Shown: positions 18,999 to 27,600, counted from the first letter of the stretch. The stretch is DNA of 64,000 nt from Fimbriiglobus sp. (GCA_022841795.1 JALHQU010000013.1:1-64000), one strand, 5' to 3'. Translations and numbers: made by a program. Notes: generated by a model from the sequence alone, not told the origin.

Positions 18999-19985
18999 AT
19001 GTCCCCCGCCGAGTACGCCGCCGCCACCACGTCGGCCGCCCTGTTCGACACCTCGTCCGCCGCCAAACTGCTGCTCACCGGCCCGGACGCGCCGATGTTC
19101 CTGGCCAACCTGAGCACCAACGACATCAAGGGCCTGCCGCTCGGCGGCGGGTGCGAGACGTACTTCTGCGACCACCGGGCGAAGGCGCTGTTCCAGACGT
19201 GGGTGTACCACATGCGGCTGCACGACGGCCGCAACGCCCTGTGGGTGGAGACCACCCCCGGCCGGAACGAGCCGCTGTTCAAGCACCTCGACCGCTACCT
19301 CATCTCCGAGCAGGTGGAGATCGAGGACGTAACCGCCCGGTTCGCCCAGATGCACGTCGCCGGACCGGCGGCGAAGGCGGTGCTGGAGGCGGCACTCGGC
19401 GCCGCGCTGCCGGACCTGCCCGAGTTCCTGCACTTGGAGCGGACGTTCGGCTCGGCCGCCACCTGTAGCATCCGCCGCCGCGACCCGCTCGGCGTGCCGG
19501 GGTTCGACGTGGTGTGCCTGCCCGAACGGGCCGACGGGGTGCGGCGGATGCTGACCGCGGCGGGGGCGACCCCGGCGGGGCCGGACACCTACGAGACGCT
19601 GCGGATCGAGGCCGGCACGCCGGTGTACGGGATCGACTTCGACGACACCCGGTTCGTGATGGAGGTGGGGAAGGTGGAGCGGGCGGTGTCGTACAGCAAG
19701 GGGTGCTACCTGGGGCAGGAGCCGATCGTCATGGCCCGCGACCGGGCCGGGCACGCCCCTCGGGTGTTCGTGGCGCTGAAGCTGGCCGGCGACCCGCCGG
19801 CCGCGGGGGCGAAGGTGATGCTGGGGGCGGAGGAGGTGGGGGCGGTCACGTCTTCGACGAAATCGCCGCGACTCGGGGCGAGCGTGGCCCTGGGGTACGT
19901 GCGGTGGAAACACCGCGAGGTGGGCACCCAGTTCAGCGTGAACGACCAGCCGACCGAGGTGATCGCGGTGCCCTTGCCGAATTGA
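18999..19985 (+). CDS. ygfZ: YgfZ/GcvT-family folate-binding protein
   Basis: Predicted 328 residues. It matches the YgfZ branch of the GcvT superfamily: N-terminal FDTSSAAKLLLTGPDAPMFLANL and the signature KGCYLGQEPI with its conserved Cys, which differs from true glycine cleavage T proteins. YgfZ-type proteins bind folate and help build or repair some Fe-S enzymes. AGGAG lies about 9 bases before the ATG. It follows the LarA-like gene on the same strand, separated by a palindrome, so it may or may not be co-transcribed. Confidence 0.88.
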   Translation: MSPAEYAAATTSAALFDTSSAAKLLLTGPDAPMFLANLSTNDIKGLPLGGGCETYFCDHRAKALFQTWVYHMRLHDGRNALWVETTPGRNEPLFKHLDRYLISEQVEIEDVTARFAQMHVAGPAAKAVLEAALGAALPDLPEFLHLERTFGSAATCSIRRRDPLGVPGFDVVCLPERADGVRRMLTAAGATPAGPDTYETLRIEAGTPVYGIDFDDTRFVMEVGKVERAVSYSKGCYLGQEPIVMARDRAGHAPRVFVALKLAGDPPAAGAKVMLGAEEVGAVTSSTKSPRLGASVALGYVRWKHREVGTQFSVNDQPTEVIAVPLPN

Positions 19986-19991
19986 CAGAAC

Positions 19992-20069
19992 GGCCGCAAA
20001 GAACGCAAAAAGGCGCAAAGGGTCGAAGCACCAAATCCTATCTTGCGGTTGTTTGCGTTCTTTGCGGCC
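19992..20069. repeat. Inverted repeat, family L (18-bp arms)
   Basis: Arms GGCCGCAAAGAACGCAAA and the complement, separated by 42 bases, between convergent ygfZ and rpsI. Confidence 0.92.
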
Positions 20070-20080
20070 ATCCTTCCGGC

Positions 20081-20112
20081 ACAAAACGAAAACGGCCGGG
20101 TTTCCCCGGCCG
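20081..20112 (-). terminator. Rho-independent terminator of rplM-rpsI
   Basis: On the minus strand the stem CGGCCGGGG / CCCGGCCG with an AAA loop is followed by TTTTCGTTTTG. It lies 22 bases after the rpsI stop. Confidence 0.85.
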
Positions 20113-20133
20113 CTCTCGGCGAATCGCCCACAT

Positions 20134-20712
20134 TTACCGCTTGCTGAACTGGACGCCGCGGCGGGCGCCCCGCAGGCCGTACTTCTTCCGCTCCTTCATG
20201 CGGCTGTCGCGGGTGAGGAAGCCGCTCTCGCGGATCTTCCGCACCATGCCGGCGGCCGGGTCTTCCGGGGCGGTGATGACCGGGGTGCCGTCGGCGTTGG
20301 CCGTCGGCACCGCCACCTTCGGGGGCGGGGCGTTCGCCGCCTTGGCCGAGTCTTTCGTCTGGGCCTTGAACCCCTTGATCATGGTGACGTGGTTGCGGAC
20401 GACGATCCGCTGCTCGCCCTTCGAGCTGAACATGGTCTTGAGGGCGCGGGCCAGGCCCTGGCTGATCGCCCCGGCCTGGCCGGTGATGCCGCCGCCGTTC
20501 ACCCGCACGGTCACGTCCACCCGGGTGGTCTGCTCGGTGACCAGCAGCGGCCCCATCACCGCCGCCCGGTCCTTCTCCTCGCTGAAGTACTCGGGCAGCG
20601 GGCGTTCGTTGATCAGCACCTGCCCCTTGCCCTCGGCCACCCGCACGCGGGCGACCGACGTCTTCCGCCGGCCGGTGCCCAGGTAGTACGTCACCTTCTT
20701 CTTCTCGGCCAT
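20134..20712 (-). CDS. rpsI: 30S ribosomal protein S9 with internal insertion
   Basis: Predicted 192 residues, compared with 130 in E. coli. The N-terminal core (YYLGTGRRKTSVARVRV, VNGGGITGQAGAI) and C-terminal core (RESGFLTRDSRMKERKKYG, ending QFSKR) are normal. Between them, about residues 93-156, is an extra segment of roughly 55 residues: first a basic part (VVRNHVTMIKGFKAQTK), then an Ala/Pro/Thr-rich linker. It is in frame, with the same base composition as the gene. The C-terminal tail that contacts tRNA is kept. It follows rplM by 24 bases in the usual L13-S9 operon, ending at a good terminator. Confidence 0.95.
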   Translation of the reverse strand: MAEKKKVTYYLGTGRRKTSVARVRVAEGKGQVLINERPLPEYFSEEKDRAAVMGPLLVTEQTTRVDVTVRVNGGGITGQAGAISQGLARALKTMFSSKGEQRIVVRNHVTMIKGFKAQTKDSAKAANAPPPKVAVPTANADGTPVITAPEDPAAGMVRKIRESGFLTRDSRMKERKKYGLRGARRGVQFSKR

Positions 20713-20736
20713 GGCGCGGAGTCCCTTGAGCGTGGC

Positions 20737-21174
20737 TTAGGCGGTGGGGAGTTTGAACTCGACCGGCTGCTGGGCCTGGTGGTCGTGCTGCGGGCCGGCG
20801 AAGATCTTCAGCTTGGTGATCTGCTTGTACGCCAGCGGGCCGCGGGGCATCATCCGCTTCACCGCCAGCCGCAGGATCTCGCCCGGCCGGCGGGCGAGCA
20901 TCACCTTCGCCGGGATGATCTTCTGCCCGCCGGCGTAGTGGCTGTACGTCTGGTACTCTTTGGCGTCCCACTTCTTGCCGGTGAACCGCACCTTGTCGGC
21001 GTTCACCACCACCACGAAGTCGCCGGTGTCGCAGTGCGGGGTGTACGTCGGCTTGTGCTTGCCGCGGAGCAGGTTGGCCACGACCACGGCCAGGCGGCCG
21101 ACCACCGCGTCGGTGGCGTCGATGACAACCCACTGCGGGGTGGCCGTTTCCTTCTTGGCCATGAAAGTGGACAT
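20737..21174 (-). CDS. rplM: 50S ribosomal protein L13
   Basis: Predicted 145 residues. Typical L13 motifs are WVVIDATDAVVGRLAVVVANLLRGKHKP, GDFVVVVNADKVRFTGKKWDAKEYQTYSHYAGG and the C-terminal RMMPRGPL segment. L13 is a primary 23S rRNA-binding protein of the large subunit. AGGAAG about ten bases upstream supports the start at MSTFMAKK; a second Met four codons later has no ribosome-binding site. It is the first gene of the rplM-rpsI operon. Confidence 0.95.
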   Translation of the reverse strand: MSTFMAKKETATPQWVVIDATDAVVGRLAVVVANLLRGKHKPTYTPHCDTGDFVVVVNADKVRFTGKKWDAKEYQTYSHYAGGQKIIPAKVMLARRPGEILRLAVKRMMPRGPLAYKQITKLKIFAGPQHDHQAQQPVEFKLPTA

Positions 21175-21417
21175 GGCGGCAGACTTCCTACACGGTACGC
21201 GGGCCGAAAAATCGGAAGGTGTTATGGTAAGGGGAGTCGCGGCGGCGTCAAGGCGGGGTGGTGGGAATTGACGGTTGGGTCGTCGCCGCGAGCCTGCGAG
21301 CGGAGCCGGCAACCCCGCTCCCGGTGGTCGCGGCGAAGATCGGATTGGTCCAATCCCGCCGCCCTCCGAACGAACCCCCAGGTAGACCCGACCGTCCTTC
21401 CCCGCGGAGGTCCGACC

Positions 21418-22038
21418 ATGAGCGCCAGCCCGGTGATCGACAGCGTGAACAGCCCGCGGCACCCGTTCGGGCTGCCGCCGGGCAGCGTCCGCGGGTTCCT
21501 GTCTTTGCTCATCTGCGGGTTCGTGTGGATGGTGCTGCTGTGGCCGGACCCGCCGGGCGGGCGGGAGCTGAAGCTGCCGCTGTCGCACTTCTTCCTCATG
21601 GCCCTGGTGCTGATGGCGTTCAGCAGCGCCCCGCACCTGCAGATGGGCGAGTCGAAGACGCTGCCGTGGGTGCTGCGGGTGCTGTTCGTCGGCGGCAGCG
21701 TGGGGGTGGTGTTGTACTCCCTGTTCCGCGACCCGCACTCGCTGTCCAAGCTCACCCCGGACGCCGGCGAGTTCGCCTACTGGTGGGGGCCGTTCCTCGG
21801 CTGCCTGGCCGGCGGGTTCGCCGCCGGGCTGCTGCTGCGGTTCGTCCTCGGGCGGCAGAACCAGGTGTTCCAGACGCTGCGGGCATGGCTGTCGGTGGTC
21901 GGCGTCCTGATGATGCTCGGCGAGTTCGTGCTGTTCCTCATGTACGCGTCGGCCGACTCCCGCCCGGAGAACTTCCTGCGGGTGTGGCAGGCCGTCCAGT
22001 TGGCGGTGGTGAGCGGGTACTTCGGCACCCGGGCGTGA
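21418..22038 (+). CDS. Hypothetical membrane protein, about five helices
   Basis: Predicted 206 residues; GCGGAGGTCC lies directly upstream of the ATG. Hydrophobic segments are visible at FLSLLICGFVWMVLLW, FFLMALVLMAF, VLRVLFVGGSVGVVLYSLF, FLGCLAGGFAAGLLLRFVL and LSVVGVLMMLGEFVLFLMY. No catalytic motif or known family is recognised. Codon use is normal for the window, so it is probably a real gene. Confidence 0.75.
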   Translation: MSASPVIDSVNSPRHPFGLPPGSVRGFLSLLICGFVWMVLLWPDPPGGRELKLPLSHFFLMALVLMAFSSAPHLQMGESKTLPWVLRVLFVGGSVGVVLYSLFRDPHSLSKLTPDAGEFAYWWGPFLGCLAGGFAAGLLLRFVLGRQNQVFQTLRAWLSVVGVLMMLGEFVLFLMYASADSRPENFLRVWQAVQLAVVSGYFGTRA

Positions 22039-22043
22039 CGTGG

Positions 22044-22049
22044 TAGTAT
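22044..22049 (+). promoter_or_regulatory. Candidate -10 TAGTAT before the small-protein/HNH pair
   Basis: GTGGTAGTAT is followed 28 bases later by the GTG start at 22078. The ATG at 22048 falls inside this hexamer, which argues against it as start codon. Confidence 0.35.
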
Positions 22050-22077
22050 GACGGAATCACGTCCGAGGGTGCCGCCC

Positions 22078-22440
22078 GTGTCCACCATTACCGTGCTTCC
22101 CGACGACCCGCAGGCGACGCCGGCCCGGTTTCGCGCCGTGTCCGGGGACCGGCAGAGCGTCGGGGCGACCGTCGGCGAGGCGCTCGACGCCCTGACCGCT
22201 GACCTGAACGGGCCGCTCGAGACCACCTTGGTGGTGGTGCAGCCGATGGCCCCGGACGCGCTGTTCACCGCCGTACAACAGCAGCGGCTGGGCGAACTGA
22301 TGTCCCGCTGGCGGGCCGGCCGGGATGCCGGGGTGCCGCTGCCTTCGGCCGAACAAGCGGAACTGGACGACCTGATTCGGGCGGAGGTGGACGCCGCCGG
22401 GAAGCGGGCCGCCGCCCTGCTCGCCCGGTTGCCGGCATGA
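22078..22440 (+). CDS. Small hypothetical protein coupled to an HNH nuclease
   Basis: Predicted 120 residues from GTG (VSTITVLPDDP), with GAGGGTG 7 bases upstream. An ATG 30 bases earlier lies in the candidate -10 box. It looks mainly alpha-helical in the second half, with an acidic/Ala-rich segment (QAELDDLIRAEVDAAGKRA). It overlaps the HNH gene by four bases, so the two are translationally coupled. A helper or inhibitor of the nuclease is possible, but no family is recognised. Confidence 0.7.
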   Translation: MSTITVLPDDPQATPARFRAVSGDRQSVGATVGEALDALTADLNGPLETTLVVVQPMAPDALFTAVQQQRLGELMSRWRAGRDAGVPLPSAEQAELDDLIRAEVDAAGKRAAALLARLPA

Positions 22441-22838
22441 ACCCGGCCTACCCGACCGTCGCCCGGCGGGCGAACCACAGGTGCGAATACTGCCGGGCGC
22501 CGGAGGCGGTGTTCAACTTCCCGTTCGAGGTCGAACACGTCGTGCCCCGGTCCCGCGGCGGGACGGATGATGAGGCCAATTTGGCACTCGCCTGCCGGGC
22601 GTGCAACGCGTTCAAGTACGATCGCACCACCGGCCGCGACGAGACGACCGGACAAGACGTGCCGCTGTTCGACCCGCGAACAGACCGCTGGTCTGATCAC
22701 TTCTTGGTGGACCTGGAGACCGGCGAGATGACCGGGACGACGGCGACCGGACGTGCCACCGTCGCGTGCCTGCGGATGAACGAACCTGTCCACCTGACCG
22801 CCCGCACCTTCTGGATTCGTCTCCGCCTGTTCCCGTGA
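22437..22838 (+). CDS. HNH endonuclease-domain protein
   Basis: Predicted 133 residues. The HNH/zinc-finger pattern is clear: RANHRCEYCRAPE with a CxxC, EVEHVVPRSRGGTDDEANLALACRACNAFK with the His-Val base region, Asn and second CxxC. The C-terminal part has LDPRT-like FDPRTDRWSDHF, as in stand-alone HNH proteins of cyanobacteria and planctomycetes. It is predicted to cleave DNA; whether it is a homing, defence or repair enzyme cannot be read. It starts in an ATGA overlap with the small protein upstream. Confidence 0.9.
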   Translation: MNPAYPTVARRANHRCEYCRAPEAVFNFPFEVEHVVPRSRGGTDDEANLALACRACNAFKYDRTTGRDETTGQDVPLFDPRTDRWSDHFLVDLETGEMTGTTATGRATVACLRMNEPVHLTARTFWIRLRLFP

Positions 22839-22848
22839 GTCAGCGCCG

Positions 22849-24141
22849 CTACCCCTTCAGGAAGCCGGTGAAGGTGTCGCTCAGGAACCCCCGCACGTCG
22901 CGGTCGATCTCCTCCCGCGTGAGCGGCCAGCCGGCGTCGATCAGGTCCTCGTATTTCTCGGCCAGCACGGTGCCGATCAGCTTGCGGCTGTGGTCCCACT
23001 TGTACACGAGCTGGTCCAGGATGCGGGCGTCCGAGTGCTGCGGGATGACGGTGGTGCCGAGCAGTTCGATCCGCAGCCGGGTGATCTCGTCGATCAGGCT
23101 CGGGTTGTTCAGGAACCACCAGCAGCCGAACACCATCAGGTTGCCGAACTTCCGCGCCGCCACCGCCAGCTCGTGCTGGTTCTCGCGGGCCAGCATGGTC
23201 ACGAAGAAGCGGTTGCGGGGGAACTCGCGGCACAGGGTACACACGCTCTGCACGTCCGCCAGCCCGCCCATGTCGGCGGCGTCCCGCAACTGCGGGTTCA
23301 CCCCGCGGCGGCTGCCGATCATCATGGCGAACGGGATGTCCCGCGCCTCGCACACCGGCAGCACGCACTTCGCCAGCAGGGTGTCGCAGGCGTCGAAGTC
23401 CGGGTAGTGGAAGTCGGGCGGCAAACTCACGGCGCAGTAGATGGCGCTCACCCGGTCGCACCAGTCGTTCAGGAACCGCCGCACCTCCATCACCGTCTGG
23501 TCGCCGAACTCGGGCGACACCTGGTACCCCCAGTCGGCCAGCTTCTTCCCGCTGTTCGGCCAGTCGAGAAGCAACTGGTCGAGCCGCAGCACGCCGGTGA
23601 ACCGCGGGTCGGGCTGGATGCCGGCCAGCCAGCGGTTGCGCTCGTTGTCGTCGAACACCGCGTTCGTCATGGTGATGCTGGACACGTTCGCCAGTTCCAT
23701 CACCCGGTCGATGTACCCGCTCGGGTCCTGCTCGCGGAACCACGGGCGGAGCTGGTCGAGGTGTTTCACCCCGGGGTCGAGGCCGAGCTTGCTGAGGGTG
23801 GTAACGACCCCGCGGCAGGCTTCCGAGATGGGCGTGCGCTCGACGAACAGGTGCTTCCAGATGTGGTCCGCCTGCTCGGATTTGCTCATCGCCCAGAACT
23901 GCTCGTAGGGCAGCTTCGTGGCCGGCACCACCCGGAACACCTCGGCGATCAGGTAGTGGTACGTCACCAGTTCGTCCACGCCCCACAGCATCAGCCCGGC
24001 CGGGTCGGTCGGCTGCCCGCGGTGCGGCACCGGGGTGCCGAACGTCGGCGGGTACAGGTGGGTGTGCATGTCCGTCACCGGCTGGGCGGCGACGGCCGAG
24101 CGGACGGCGGCGCGGACTTCGGAGCGGTCGAGGCGGGACAT
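22849..24141 (-). CDS. Amidohydrolase-superfamily protein related to glucuronate isomerase
   Basis: Predicted 430 residues. The N-terminal metal-binding HxH is in VTDMHTHLYPPTFGT, and the later part has QHSDARILDQLVYKWDHSRKLIG, as in uronate isomerase-like amidohydrolases. Length and order suit the UxaC-like branch, but the characteristic uronate-binding residues cannot be confirmed by eye, so I leave the gene unnamed. It is convergent with the HNH gene, 10 bases apart. The start MSRLDRSEV was chosen over an upstream Met because the extra nine residues are Pro/Arg-rich. Confidence 0.8.
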   Translation of the reverse strand: MSRLDRSEVRAAVRSAVAAQPVTDMHTHLYPPTFGTPVPHRGQPTDPAGLMLWGVDELVTYHYLIAEVFRVVPATKLPYEQFWAMSKSEQADHIWKHLFVERTPISEACRGVVTTLSKLGLDPGVKHLDQLRPWFREQDPSGYIDRVMELANVSSITMTNAVFDDNERNRWLAGIQPDPRFTGVLRLDQLLLDWPNSGKKLADWGYQVSPEFGDQTVMEVRRFLNDWCDRVSAIYCAVSLPPDFHYPDFDACDTLLAKCVLPVCEARDIPFAMMIGSRRGVNPQLRDAADMGGLADVQSVCTLCREFPRNRFFVTMLARENQHELAVAARKFGNLMVFGCWWFLNNPSLIDEITRLRIELLGTTVIPQHSDARILDQLVYKWDHSRKLIGTVLAEKYEDLIDAGWPLTREEIDRDVRGFLSDTFTGFLKG

Positions 24142-24211
24142 GAGGAGACCCCGGCGAGGCGGCGGCACGCGGGGTCAGGATACCGGGCGGGTGTGAGAAC
24201 GGCCGGGCTGG

Positions 24212-24370
24212 AGGGGACTGGCTCCGTTTCGCCCCGGCCTGACTCCGAGTGAGGCATGGATCGAAACGGTGCCTGTCCCCAATCCGCCCTGGAGGGAACA
24301 CGGGGACAGGCACATTTTCGGCATTGATTCCGCCGGCAACGCGCCCGCGACGAAAATGAGCCAGTCCCCT
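24212..24370. repeat. Nested inverted repeats, family K, in a 327-bp gap
   Basis: The outer pair is AGGGGACTGGCTC (24212) and GAGCCAGTCCCCT (24358). The inner pair is GTGCCTGTCCCC (24269) and GGGGACAGGCAC (24302). CGTTTCG/CGAAAC-like pairs lie between. It occupies most of the divergent gap between the amidohydrolase and the PAS-SpoIIE gene; no gene is seen in this gap. Confidence 0.88.
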
Positions 24371-24423
24371 GCACTCTCGCTGGAACCGGCGGACGGAGTT
24401 GGACTCGTAATTCCGATCCGGCT

Positions 24424-24429
24424 TATAAT
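24424..24429 (+). promoter_or_regulatory. Consensus -10 TATAAT before the SpoIIE phosphatase gene
   Basis: TATAAT lies 39 bases before the ATG at 24469. TTGGAC lies upstream, but the 21-base spacing is long, so only the -10 is supported. Confidence 0.4.
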
Positions 24430-24468
24430 GGCCCGGTCGTTCGCCCACCGCGGACCGCCGAGCCGCAC

Positions 24469-26349
24469 ATGGCCGACCTGCCCCGCACCCCGCCGGCCGA
24501 CCCGCCGTCGCCGCCACTCACCTTCCACGTCCGCCCGAGCAACCGCGGGTTCCACCTGTGGGACGTGCCGACCGGCATCCTCACCTGGTGCGGGAACACC
24601 GAGGTGCTGTGGCGGCAGCACCGCCCGCCGCCGACCGCCGACGACTGGTTCCGGGCCGTCCACCCGACTGACAGCGTCGGGGTGGAACTGGCCTACCGTC
24701 GGCTGGCCAGCGACCGCCACCCGGTGCGGTTGCAGTGCCGGGTGCGGCGGCCGGACGGGCGGACGATCACCGTCGCCGTCCACGCCGCCAGCGTGTCCCC
24801 GCAGACGGTGGTGGCGTGCGTCACCCGCGACTTCAACCCGCCGGCGGTGTGGGACAAGGCGCCGGCCCCGCCGGCGGACGAGACCACCATCCCGGCGCAC
24901 GACCCGACGTACGAGCGGTTCTTCACCCTGTCGCAAGACCTGCTGTGCGTGGCCGACCTGGACGGGCGGTTCGTGCAGGTGAACCAGGCGTTCACCCGCC
25001 TGCTCGGGTACCAGTCGGGCGAGCTGCTCCGCGAGCCGTTCCTGCACTTCGTCCACCCGGACGACCAGGCCGCCACCTGCGACCAGATGACCCGGCTGAC
25101 CCGCGACGAGCCGGTCGCCCAGTTCCGCAACCGCTACCGCACGGCCGCCGGCGAGTACCGCTGGCTGGAGTGGAACGCCCGCACCGTGCCCGGCGAGCGG
25201 CGGGTGTTCGCCGTCGCCCGCGACGTGACCGAGCGGGTGCTGCTGCGGGAGCAGTTGCGGCAGCAGACGGAGCGGGAGCGGGCCGTCCTCGACCACGCCG
25301 GCGCGCTGGTGTACGTGAAGGGGGCGGACGGGCGGTACCAGTTCGTCAACCGCGAGTGGGAGCGGGTGTGCGGCACCCCGGCCGACGCCGCCGTCGGCCG
25401 CACCGACGCGGACGTGTTCCCGCCCGAGTTCGCCGCCCGGTTCATGGCCAACGACGAGCTGGTGCTCCGCACCGGCGAGCCGTTCCGCGGGGAGGAGACG
25501 GCCCCCACCCCGGACGGCACCCGCACCTACATCTCGGTGAAGGTGCCGCTGTTGGACGAGGCGGGGGCGGTGGTGGCCGTGGCCGGCGTGTCCACCGACA
25601 TCACCGACCGCCTGCGGGCGGACGCGGCCGAGGCCGAGCTGCTGTCCGCCCGCCCGCTCCAGCAGCGGCTGTACCCGGCCGCCGCCCCGCACCTGCCGGG
25701 GTTCGACATCGCCGGCCGCGGGCGGTCCGCGTCTACCCTGTGCGGCGACTACTTCGACTACATCCCGCGGGCGGACGGCACGCTGGTGCTGGCCGTCGGC
25801 GACGTGTGCGGGCACGGCCTCGGCCCGGCGCTGACGATGGTGGAGACGCGGGCCGCCCTGCGGCTGGCCCTGGCCAACGGCGGCGGCGTGACGGACGCGG
25901 CGCGGGTGGTGAACGCGCAGCTCAACTGCGCCGCCGGCGACTCCCTGTTCGTCACCCTGTTCCTGGCCGAGATCGACCCGCACCGGCGGACGCTGCGGTG
26001 GGCCGGGGCCGGGCACGACGGGCGGCTGTACCGGGCGGACGGCGGGCGGGTGAAGCTGCCGAGCACTGGCATGCCGCTCGGCCTGATGGACCCGATCGAG
26101 ATGGACCCGGAGCCGGGCGAGCAACTGCGGGCGGGCGACGTGCTGGTGCTGTTCACCGACGGGCTGACCGAGGCCATGAACCCGGCCGGCGAGCAGTTCG
26201 GCACCGACCGCCTGCGGGCGGTGATGTCGGACGTGGCGGCGCAGCCGGCGGCGGTGATCGTCGAGCGGGTGTTCGCCGCCGTGGACGCTCACCTGGGCGG
26301 GGCCACGCCGCTGGACGACATGACGCTGGTGGTGGCGAAGGTGGGCTGA
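24469..26349 (+). CDS. PAS-domain PP2C/SpoIIE-type phosphatase
   Basis: Predicted 626 residues, no membrane segment. Three PAS-like domains follow one another: a degenerate one from about residue 20, one starting ERFFTLSQDLLCVADLDGRFVQVN with HPDD motif and PAC end VTERVLLREQL, and one starting LDHAGALVYVKGADGRYQFVN. The C-terminal part is a SpoIIE/RsbU phosphatase domain: GRGRSASTLCGDYFDYIP, VLAVGDVCGHGLGPAL, FVTLFLAEIDP, LVLFTDGLTEAMNP and TPLDDMTLVVAKV, with the Asp residues that bind Mn or Mg. It probably dephosphorylates an anti-sigma antagonist in a partner-switching pathway. Its 3' end overlaps the convergent GT87 gene by 61 bases. Confidence 0.92.
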   Translation: MADLPRTPPADPPSPPLTFHVRPSNRGFHLWDVPTGILTWCGNTEVLWRQHRPPPTADDWFRAVHPTDSVGVELAYRRLASDRHPVRLQCRVRRPDGRTITVAVHAASVSPQTVVACVTRDFNPPAVWDKAPAPPADETTIPAHDPTYERFFTLSQDLLCVADLDGRFVQVNQAFTRLLGYQSGELLREPFLHFVHPDDQAATCDQMTRLTRDEPVAQFRNRYRTAAGEYRWLEWNARTVPGERRVFAVARDVTERVLLREQLRQQTERERAVLDHAGALVYVKGADGRYQFVNREWERVCGTPADAAVGRTDADVFPPEFAARFMANDELVLRTGEPFRGEETAPTPDGTRTYISVKVPLLDEAGAVVAVAGVSTDITDRLRADAAEAELLSARPLQQRLYPAAAPHLPGFDIAGRGRSASTLCGDYFDYIPRADGTLVLAVGDVCGHGLGPALTMVETRAALRLALANGGGVTDAARVVNAQLNCAAGDSLFVTLFLAEIDPHRRTLRWAGAGHDGRLYRADGGRVKLPSTGMPLGLMDPIEMDPEPGEQLRAGDVLVLFTDGLTEAMNPAGEQFGTDRLRAVMSDVAAQPAAVIVERVFAAVDAHLGGATPLDDMTLVVAKVG

Positions 26350-27554
26350 CCCCGGCCGCTCGCCCGCACCCACCCGCACGCGGCCACCAGCAGCAGCACC
26401 CCGAGCGGGATCGCCCCGTACCACATGGCCGCCGCGTTCACCCGCCCGCCGACCAGGTCCTTCGCCGCCGTCAGCTCACACGCCCCGGCCAACACGACGG
26501 CGGCCAGCACCGCCCACCGTCGTCCCTCGACCGCCCCTCGCGCCGCCGCCCACGCCGACACCGCCAGCACGCAGAAGTGCGGCTTGCTGGACATCGGCGA
26601 CAATAGCAGCATCAGCCCGAACGTCATGCCCACGCCGAGCGGGTCCGCCCGCCCGCCGCCCCGCCGCAGCACCACCGCCGCGGCCAGCAGCAGCGCCAGC
26701 CCGGTGCCGTACACCGCCCACTTCAACTGCCCCGCGGTCGGCGGGTTCGCCCGCGGTTCGAAGCTGCCGTCCGCCACCAGCCGGAACGAGCTGAGCCGGC
26801 GGATGATCCCGGCGATCGAGTGGTTCGACCACTCGGCCGCGTGCCACTGGCCGGGCTGGTAGTCGGTGTTCCGCATGGGCAGCACCACCCGCTCCGCCCA
26901 CTCGACCAGCCGCGGGCCGCCGGCCGGCCGGACGAGCAGGTCCGGCAGCAGGTTGGCCAGCACCGCCACCAGCAGCACCGCCGCGGCCGCCCGCCACCGC
27001 CCCACCCAGGCGAAATACAAGACGAACAGCAGAGGGGTACACTTGGCCGCCGCCGCCAGCCCCACGAGCGCCCCACCGCTCCAGTCGCGGCCCCGCAGCA
27101 CCAGCCCGCACCCGACCACGGCCAGCCCGCCGACCAGCAGGTCGGTCTGCCGGTTCACCATCACCTCGAACAGGAACCCGAGGAAGCACGGCAGGCCGAG
27201 GGCGACGATCAGCCACTCGCGGGGCAGCTGGCGGAACCCGAGCCGCCCGCCGGTCAGCCGCCACGCCCCGACCACCAACAGGGCGGCCCCGGCGGTGTTC
27301 ATCAGCCACACGTTCGCCCGCACCCCCAGGTCGCCGAGGTGGGCGGACGGCACGGCCAGCAGGGCGGCGAACGGCGGGTACACGAACCCGTCGCGGAACA
27401 GGTCCTCCCCCCGCTCGAACCGGACGGCGGCGGGGACGTACACCTTCTCCCAGTCGGTCGCCCCGTACAGGAACGACTGCGGGGCGAACGCGACGGCGAA
27501 CACGGCCACCAGGGCGAACGTCGGCCAGAATTGAGGCGACCCGCGGAGCGGCAT
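26289..27554 (-). CDS. DUF2029 / GT87 family membrane glycosyltransferase
   Basis: Predicted 421 residues with about ten hydrophobic helices. The family pattern is visible: an early membrane segment (FWPTFALVAVFAVAFAPQSF), an extracytoplasmic loop with DLFRDGFVYPPFAALLAVP, and FEVMVNRQTDLLVGG plus a later NTDYQPGQWHAAEWSNHSIAGII loop. GT87 enzymes transfer mannose or similar sugars from a polyprenyl-phosphate donor. The start at MPLRGSPQFW excludes a palindrome-derived extension upstream. Its 3' end overlaps the convergent phosphatase gene by 61 bases. Confidence 0.85.
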   Translation of the reverse strand: MPLRGSPQFWPTFALVAVFAVAFAPQSFLYGATDWEKVYVPAAVRFERGEDLFRDGFVYPPFAALLAVPSAHLGDLGVRANVWLMNTAGAALLVVGAWRLTGGRLGFRQLPREWLIVALGLPCFLGFLFEVMVNRQTDLLVGGLAVVGCGLVLRGRDWSGGALVGLAAAAKCTPLLFVLYFAWVGRWRAAAAVLLVAVLANLLPDLLVRPAGGPRLVEWAERVVLPMRNTDYQPGQWHAAEWSNHSIAGIIRRLSSFRLVADGSFEPRANPPTAGQLKWAVYGTGLALLLAAAVVLRRGGGRADPLGVGMTFGLMLLLSPMSSKPHFCVLAVSAWAAARGAVEGRRWAVLAAVVLAGACELTAAKDLVGGRVNAAAMWYGAIPLGVLLLVAACGWVRASGRGQPTFATTSVMSSSGVAPPR

Positions 27555-27600
27555 CCGGAAATGATACGGTCTACGGCACCGGAAGTGGGAGGTGGCGAAA

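Noticed and set aside
22849-24141. uxaC (uronate isomerase) assignment
   Set aside because: Only the HxH and general layout can be seen. The uronate-binding residues could not be confirmed by eye.
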